Origin: a virus | Strand: one strand, 5' to 3' | DNA length: 34,345 bases | IMG/VR virus record: IMGVR_UViG_3300035188_000643 | Location: 1 to 34,345 of that record | The notes under the pieces: generated by a model | Seen by the model: the letters and a program-made list of their open reading frames with translations, nothing else | Database searches by the model: none | Told to the model about the DNA's origin: nothing | Part shown: positions 31,687-34,345 of the stretch, in pieces | Numbering within the stretch: position 1 is the stretch's first letter | Layout: each line of letters opens with the position of its first letter | Position numbers and translations under genes: made by a program

Positions 31687-32433
31687 ATGGCAAACATCAC
31701 CCGAAGCTGGAAACGGTTTTTAGCCGTCGGGTGCAGCCACGGGCACCACGCCGACCAGGCATTGCTCAACAAGGTTCTGGCGTTCAAAAAGCGCTGGAAA
31801 CCTCACACGACGCTGCACCTGGGCGACGCAATCGACCTTGCGTGCCTGCGCGCTGGCGCAGCCGGTACAGCCGACGACGCAGTGGATCCCGAGTCTGACC
31901 TCAACGACGGGCTCGCGTTTCTTTCCCGCTTGGAGCCGCAGGTCTATTTCCTTGGCAACCACGAGGCGCGACTGAATACGCTGATGGAATCACCGCGTGC
32001 CATTGTGGCCGCACTGGCAGCCCGTGTAATGGCACAAATCACCGACAGGGCCAAGGACATGCGGTGCGCTGTTGTAGACTACAATTTTCAGCAAGGCTGG
32101 AGGCTGTTCGGGGACGCATTGTTCGGACACGGGTACATGATCAACGAAAACGCAGTGCGCGATCATGCCGAGGCAATCTGCGAAGGGGCCGCAAGCAAAG
32201 TGGTGATCGCACATCTCCACCGGGTGCAGCAGGCTGAGGGCCGCAACCGTGCGCACCCAACGGGCTATTGCGTAGGATGGTTGGGCAATGTCAGCGCCAT
32301 GGGCTACGCAGCCAACCGGAGAGCAACTTCGTCCTGGAGCAGGGGCTTTGCATGGGGCGAATACTCAGACAACGAAACCGTCATATGGCTGGCAAAAGAG
32401 ACCAAAAACCAAGACTTCCGGCTGCCGATTTAA
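31687..32433 (+). CDS. Calcineurin-like metallophosphoesterase, 248 aa
   Basis: Metal-binding motifs: GCSHGH (15-20), HLGDAID (44-50), LGNHE (89-93), FGHGY (146-150) and AHLHR (175-179). The first motif is CSH where the family usually has DxH, so one metal ligand may differ. It would hydrolyse phosphomono- or diesters; substrate unknown. Phage homologues sit among late genes and are not explained. Confidence 0.8.
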   Translation: MANITRSWKRFLAVGCSHGHHADQALLNKVLAFKKRWKPHTTLHLGDAIDLACLRAGAAGTADDAVDPESDLNDGLAFLSRLEPQVYFLGNHEARLNTLMESPRAIVAALAARVMAQITDRAKDMRCAVVDYNFQQGWRLFGDALFGHGYMINENAVRDHAEAICEGAASKVVIAHLHRVQQAEGRNRAHPTGYCVGWLGNVSAMGYAANRRATSSWSRGFAWGEYSDNETVIWLAKETKNQDFRLPI

Positions 32434-32645
32434 CTGGATCGGTCATCGCCGCCCTAAAGGCCGAGTTGCTTGGGGAAGCGCCGCCAGAGGGATGGTACAG
32501 CGTGCGCCAAATATCGGACATGCTGAGTGTAAGTTTCGAGGCAGCGATGCGCTTGGCAAGGCGCAAAAAGTGGCCGCGTAAGAGTTACATGACGACGACA
32601 GTTGACGGGCGTAAACTTACCGCGCACCACTTTTACATCTTATGA
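32385..32645 (+). CDS. HTH DNA-binding protein, 86 aa
   Basis: ATG at 32385 (49-base overlap with the phosphoesterase). It has a helix-turn-helix (GWYSVRQISDMLSVSFEAAMRLARRKKWPRKS), similar to small phage regulators or excisionase-like proteins. It could regulate late genes; no partner integrase is seen, so excision is unlikely. Confidence 0.6.
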   Translation: MAGKRDQKPRLPAADLTGSVIAALKAELLGEAPPEGWYSVRQISDMLSVSFEAAMRLARRKKWPRKSYMTTTVDGRKLTAHHFYIL

Positions 32646-32866
32646 CCGACGCCGAAAAACAGGAGTACTTGAACCGCATGGTTGCCGAGATCGGCGAGCA
32701 TTTTGATTGCGTGCAGATACTGGCGCACGACAGCGACACTGACAGCTACACAACGTTCGAGGCCGGTGCAGGCAGCTTGTTTGCGCGCCAGTACCAGGCG
32801 CTCCGGTGGTCTGAAGGCCCTTGTGCGGAAACCGAAACCGTGGAGGATGATGAAGATGACGACTAA
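32642..32866 (+). CDS. Hypothetical acidic protein, 74 aa
   Basis: Unrecognised. Helix at the start, beta strands in the middle and an acidic tail EDDEDDD. ATGA overlap upstream; its end overlaps the endolysin start. Confidence 0.55.
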   Translation: MTDAEKQEYLNRMVAEIGEHFDCVQILAHDSDTDSYTTFEAGAGSLFARQYQALRWSEGPCAETETVEDDEDDD

Positions 32867-33464
32867 TCTCAGCCCGCGCGGCATCAAGGCCATCATCGCT
32901 TGGGAAACCGGCGGAGAGCACGAGTACAACCGCAACCCGGAATGGCCCGGGGAATCGTCAGGAGTCACAATCGGGATCGGCTGGGACCTCGGGCACACTC
33001 CGGCAACCGAGACCGCCAGGGCGTGGGACCCGCATCTGGACAAGAAAACACTGGCCGCACTGATCGGCGTTTCAAACCGGCGAGGGGAGGACGCCAAGTT
33101 TATCCTGCCGCACGTCCGGCACCTCGTGATCCCGTGGGACGCAGCGCTGGCCGTTTTTGAGGATGTCACAGTGCCGACTTGGTACCTGCGGACGCTCCGA
33201 ATCTGGCCGCAGGTGCAGGCGTTGCCCGGGGACTGCGCAGCGGCGCTAGTGTCCATCGTGTTTAACCGTGGCCCGAATCTGACAGGCGACCGGCGGCGCG
33301 AAATGGTGCGCATCCAAGAGCTTTTGCGAGTCAACGAGCTGGCACAAATACCTGACCAGATCCGCGCGATGAAACGACTGTGGCCCGACTCTAGGGGCCT
33401 ACGGCGGCGCAGAGACGAGGAGGCACAGCTTTTTCAGTCCGGTCTAGTTCCAACCGGAGAATGA
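32856..33464 (+). CDS. Endolysin, lysozyme-like glycosidase, 202 aa
   Basis: I chose the ATG at 32856 because GGAGG (32842-32846) is 9 bases upstream; ATGs at 32847 and 32850 are possible. Catalytic Glu17 in AWETGGEHEY and a Ser/Thr-Asp pattern SGVTIGIGWDLGH (T38, D44) resemble GH24-type phage muramidases. It cuts peptidoglycan glycan strands; no signal peptide is seen, so it should need the holin-like proteins. Confidence 0.78.
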   Translation: MTTNLSPRGIKAIIAWETGGEHEYNRNPEWPGESSGVTIGIGWDLGHTPATETARAWDPHLDKKTLAALIGVSNRRGEDAKFILPHVRHLVIPWDAALAVFEDVTVPTWYLRTLRIWPQVQALPGDCAAALVSIVFNRGPNLTGDRRREMVRIQELLRVNELAQIPDQIRAMKRLWPDSRGLRRRRDEEAQLFQSGLVPTGE

Positions 33465-33614
33465 TTTGGGACCAAGTCCCAGCAAGTGGCCGAATGGTGC
33501 GCAGGGAGAGCCTGCGACGGGGTTTTACAGTTTCCCCTCTTGAAACAAAGGCACTTGCAACGCTGGCGGAAAACAGCCACTAGACAACCAGCCGTGGCTG
33601 GCTAGGCTGCGGGC
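33465..33614 (+). other. Structured intergenic region, no gene
   Basis: 150 bases between the endolysin and the DUF3310 gene. Hairpins: GGGAC/GTCCC (33468-33480); a 7-bp helix GCAAGTG/CACTTGC (33482-33488 with 33552-33558) enclosing CGCAGG/CCTGCG with loop GAGAG (33500-33516) and GGGG/CCCC (33519-33537); then TGGC/GCCA (33564-33579) and CCAGC/GCTGG (33588-33601). This multibranched layout looks like a structured RNA but is not a canonical tRNA. The first hairpin could end endolysin transcription but lacks a T-run. Confidence 0.45.
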
Positions 33615-33824
33615 ATGGACCCAGTAAACCATCCACCGCACTACACTTCACACCCATCGGGCGTGGAGTGCATCCAAGTGGCCGAGCACTTCAACTTTTG
33701 CATCGGCAACGCAATAAAGTATCTCTGGCGCGCCGGGCTCAAAGGCGAAGCACTTGAGGATTTGCGCAAAGCCGCTTGGTACATCAATCGTGAAATCAAC
33801 CGTTTAGAGCGCAATGAGCACTGA
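33615..33824 (+). CDS. DUF3310 family protein, 69 aa
   Basis: Small DUF3310 (SaV-like) protein: PVNHPPHYTSHPSGVECI, the NAIKYLWRAG motif and EDLRKAAWYI. Widely found in phages; sometimes annotated as a nucleotide kinase, function unproven. Its stop overlaps the next gene. Confidence 0.82.
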   Translation: MDPVNHPPHYTSHPSGVECIQVAEHFNFCIGNAIKYLWRAGLKGEALEDLRKAAWYINREINRLERNEH

Positions 33825-33975
33825 AAAAACACTCCGAGAACACTGCCGGGAGATTGGCAAGCTGGGCGGCGCAGCAAAATCCGAAAAAAAAGCAGAAGCG
33901 GCGCGCCGAAATGCCAGCAAGCCTAGGCCTAAAGCACGGGAAATGAACGCTTTGAGGCGGGCAAAAAAAAGTTGA
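33814..33975 (+). CDS. Small basic protein, 53 aa
   Basis: Very basic protein (Lys/Arg/Ala-rich, helical) starting in an 11-base overlap with the DUF3310 gene and ending in TGA at 33973-33975. It may bind DNA or RNA. It has a start like MSTEKTLREHCREIG and a tail rich in KPRPK. Not assigned. Confidence 0.6.
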   Translation: MSTEKTLREHCREIGKLGGAAKSEKKAEAARRNASKPRPKAREMNALRRAKKS

Positions 33976-33982
33976 AAATAAT

Positions 33983-34006
33983 GCTAGCCAAGCGTGTTTG
34001 GCTGGC
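33983..34006 (+). promoter_or_regulatory. Nine-bp hairpin in the leader of the last gene
   Basis: GCTAGCCAA (33983-33991) pairs with TTGGCTGGC (33998-34006) with one G-U pair and loop GCGTGT. It lies between the small basic gene and the last gene. It might end or attenuate transcription; no T-run follows. The next bases, 34007-34054, are an A/C-rich leader without an SD. Confidence 0.4.
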
Positions 34007-34054
34007 TATAGTTGGCGTTGTTAGCAGGAACAACCAACCAACAAGCCAACGAAT

Positions 34055-34309
34055 ATGAAGCGCAAAACCAAAAAAACCATTAAGTACACCGCCAAAAAAA
34101 TCGCCGCAGGCCATTACCTGTATCGTGGCTGGACCATCAAGCGGTTCGACTACGGCACTCTTGGATGTTCCGAGGCAAACAGTATCGAGTGGAACATCTT
34201 CGCTCCCGGTGAGGAGAATTGGGACAACAGTGAGCCAACCTTGGGGCTTGCAAAAATGGTCGTGGACACCTGCATCAAGCAGGCAGCGGAGCGGGCGCTG
34301 GCAACCTAG
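34055..34309 (+). CDS. Hypothetical protein, 84 aa; stop codon inside the ribozyme
   Basis: Basic N-terminus (MKRKTKKTIKYTAKK) then HYLYRGWTIKRFDYG, a strand-rich core and a C-terminal helix. It resembles small phage DUF-type proteins with a YRGW motif. Its TAG stop (34307-34309) falls in stem II of the hammerhead ribozyme that spans the contig ends, so the ribozyme would trim this mRNA just after the coding part. On the circle the ribozyme continues at base 1. Confidence 0.65.
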   Translation: MKRKTKKTIKYTAKKIAAGHYLYRGWTIKRFDYGTLGCSEANSIEWNIFAPGEENWDNSEPTLGLAKMVVDTCIKQAAERALAT

Positions 34310-34345
34310 GCCGAAACGCCCCCTCCGGGGGGCGTCCACCCGTAA
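34307..34345. repeat. Terminal direct repeat (right copy)
   Basis: Identical to bases 1-39. This copy holds the 5' part of the hammerhead ribozyme (stem II strand, stem III, cleavage site and part of stem I); the complete copy is at 1-58. Confidence 0.95.

Noticed and set aside
33482-33558. tRNA gene suggested by a 7-bp GCAAGTG/CACTTGC helix and GGCCGAATGGT
   Set aside because: The anticodon loop lacks U33, the T loop lacks the C56 of TTCRANY, and the T stem has mismatches. I keep it as an unassigned structured region.
1-34345. Temperate phage with integrase, repressor or att site
   Set aside because: No integrase or CI-like gene is visible; the two small HTH proteins alone do not support lysogeny.

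Overview
The window is a complete, circularly permuted genome of a small tailed phage. The first 39 bases recur as the last 39 bases (1-39 = 34307-34345), so the unique length is 34,306 bp. Every supported gene is on the + strand and many neighbours overlap by ATGA. The structural genes (GpA-type large terminase, gpW-like joiner, lambda-type portal, S49 protease, scaffold-like and coat-like proteins, -1 frameshifted tail chaperone, tape measure protein) point to a long-tailed, siphovirus-like phage. I see no integrase or lysogeny repressor. The host cannot be named. Many starts have A/C-rich leaders without a Shine-Dalgarno sequence, which would suit hosts such as Bacteroidota or Verrucomicrobiota, but this is a weak hint.

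Layout. 1-58: a type II hammerhead ribozyme with all core nucleotides; on the circle it begins at the stop codon of the last gene. 88-1259: small early genes, including a four-finger zinc protein. 1256-8503: DNA metabolism (helicase-methyltransferase fusion, Fe-S RecB-like nuclease, RuvC-like resolvase, RecT-like annealing protein, SSB-like protein, DnaB/RepA-like helicase, winged-helix replication protein whose gene carries four iteron-like repeats, a candidate origin). 8535-10045: small accessory genes and a duplicated structured intergenic module. 10172-12475: an A+T-rich cassette with a ParB-like protein, a TET/JBP-type 2-oxoglutarate dioxygenase and a GT-B-like glycosyltransferase, together a predicted DNA-base hypermodification pathway. 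12472-21532: packaging, head and head-tail connection genes up to the tail chaperones, with terminators at 14856, 17508 and 18886. 21525-31123: tape measure, tail tip, modular fibres and a glycine-rich adhesin. 31120-33464: holin-like proteins, a phosphoesterase, a small HTH protein and an endolysin. 33615-34309: a DUF3310 protein and two small proteins.

How it fits together. RecT-like, RecB-like, SSB-like and RuvC-like proteins form a recombination module beside an iteron-type replication module. The ParB/dioxygenase/glycosyltransferase cassette sits directly before the terminase, so modified DNA would be packaged. The enzyme pair resembles base J or glucosyl-hydroxymethylcytosine synthesis. 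No C5-cytosine methyltransferase is visible, so thymine oxidation is a real possibility. The most notable items are this cassette, the ribozyme at the contig junction, a textbook -1 frameshift signal, the iterons inside the replication gene, and two families of unexplained repeated RNA or DNA motifs.
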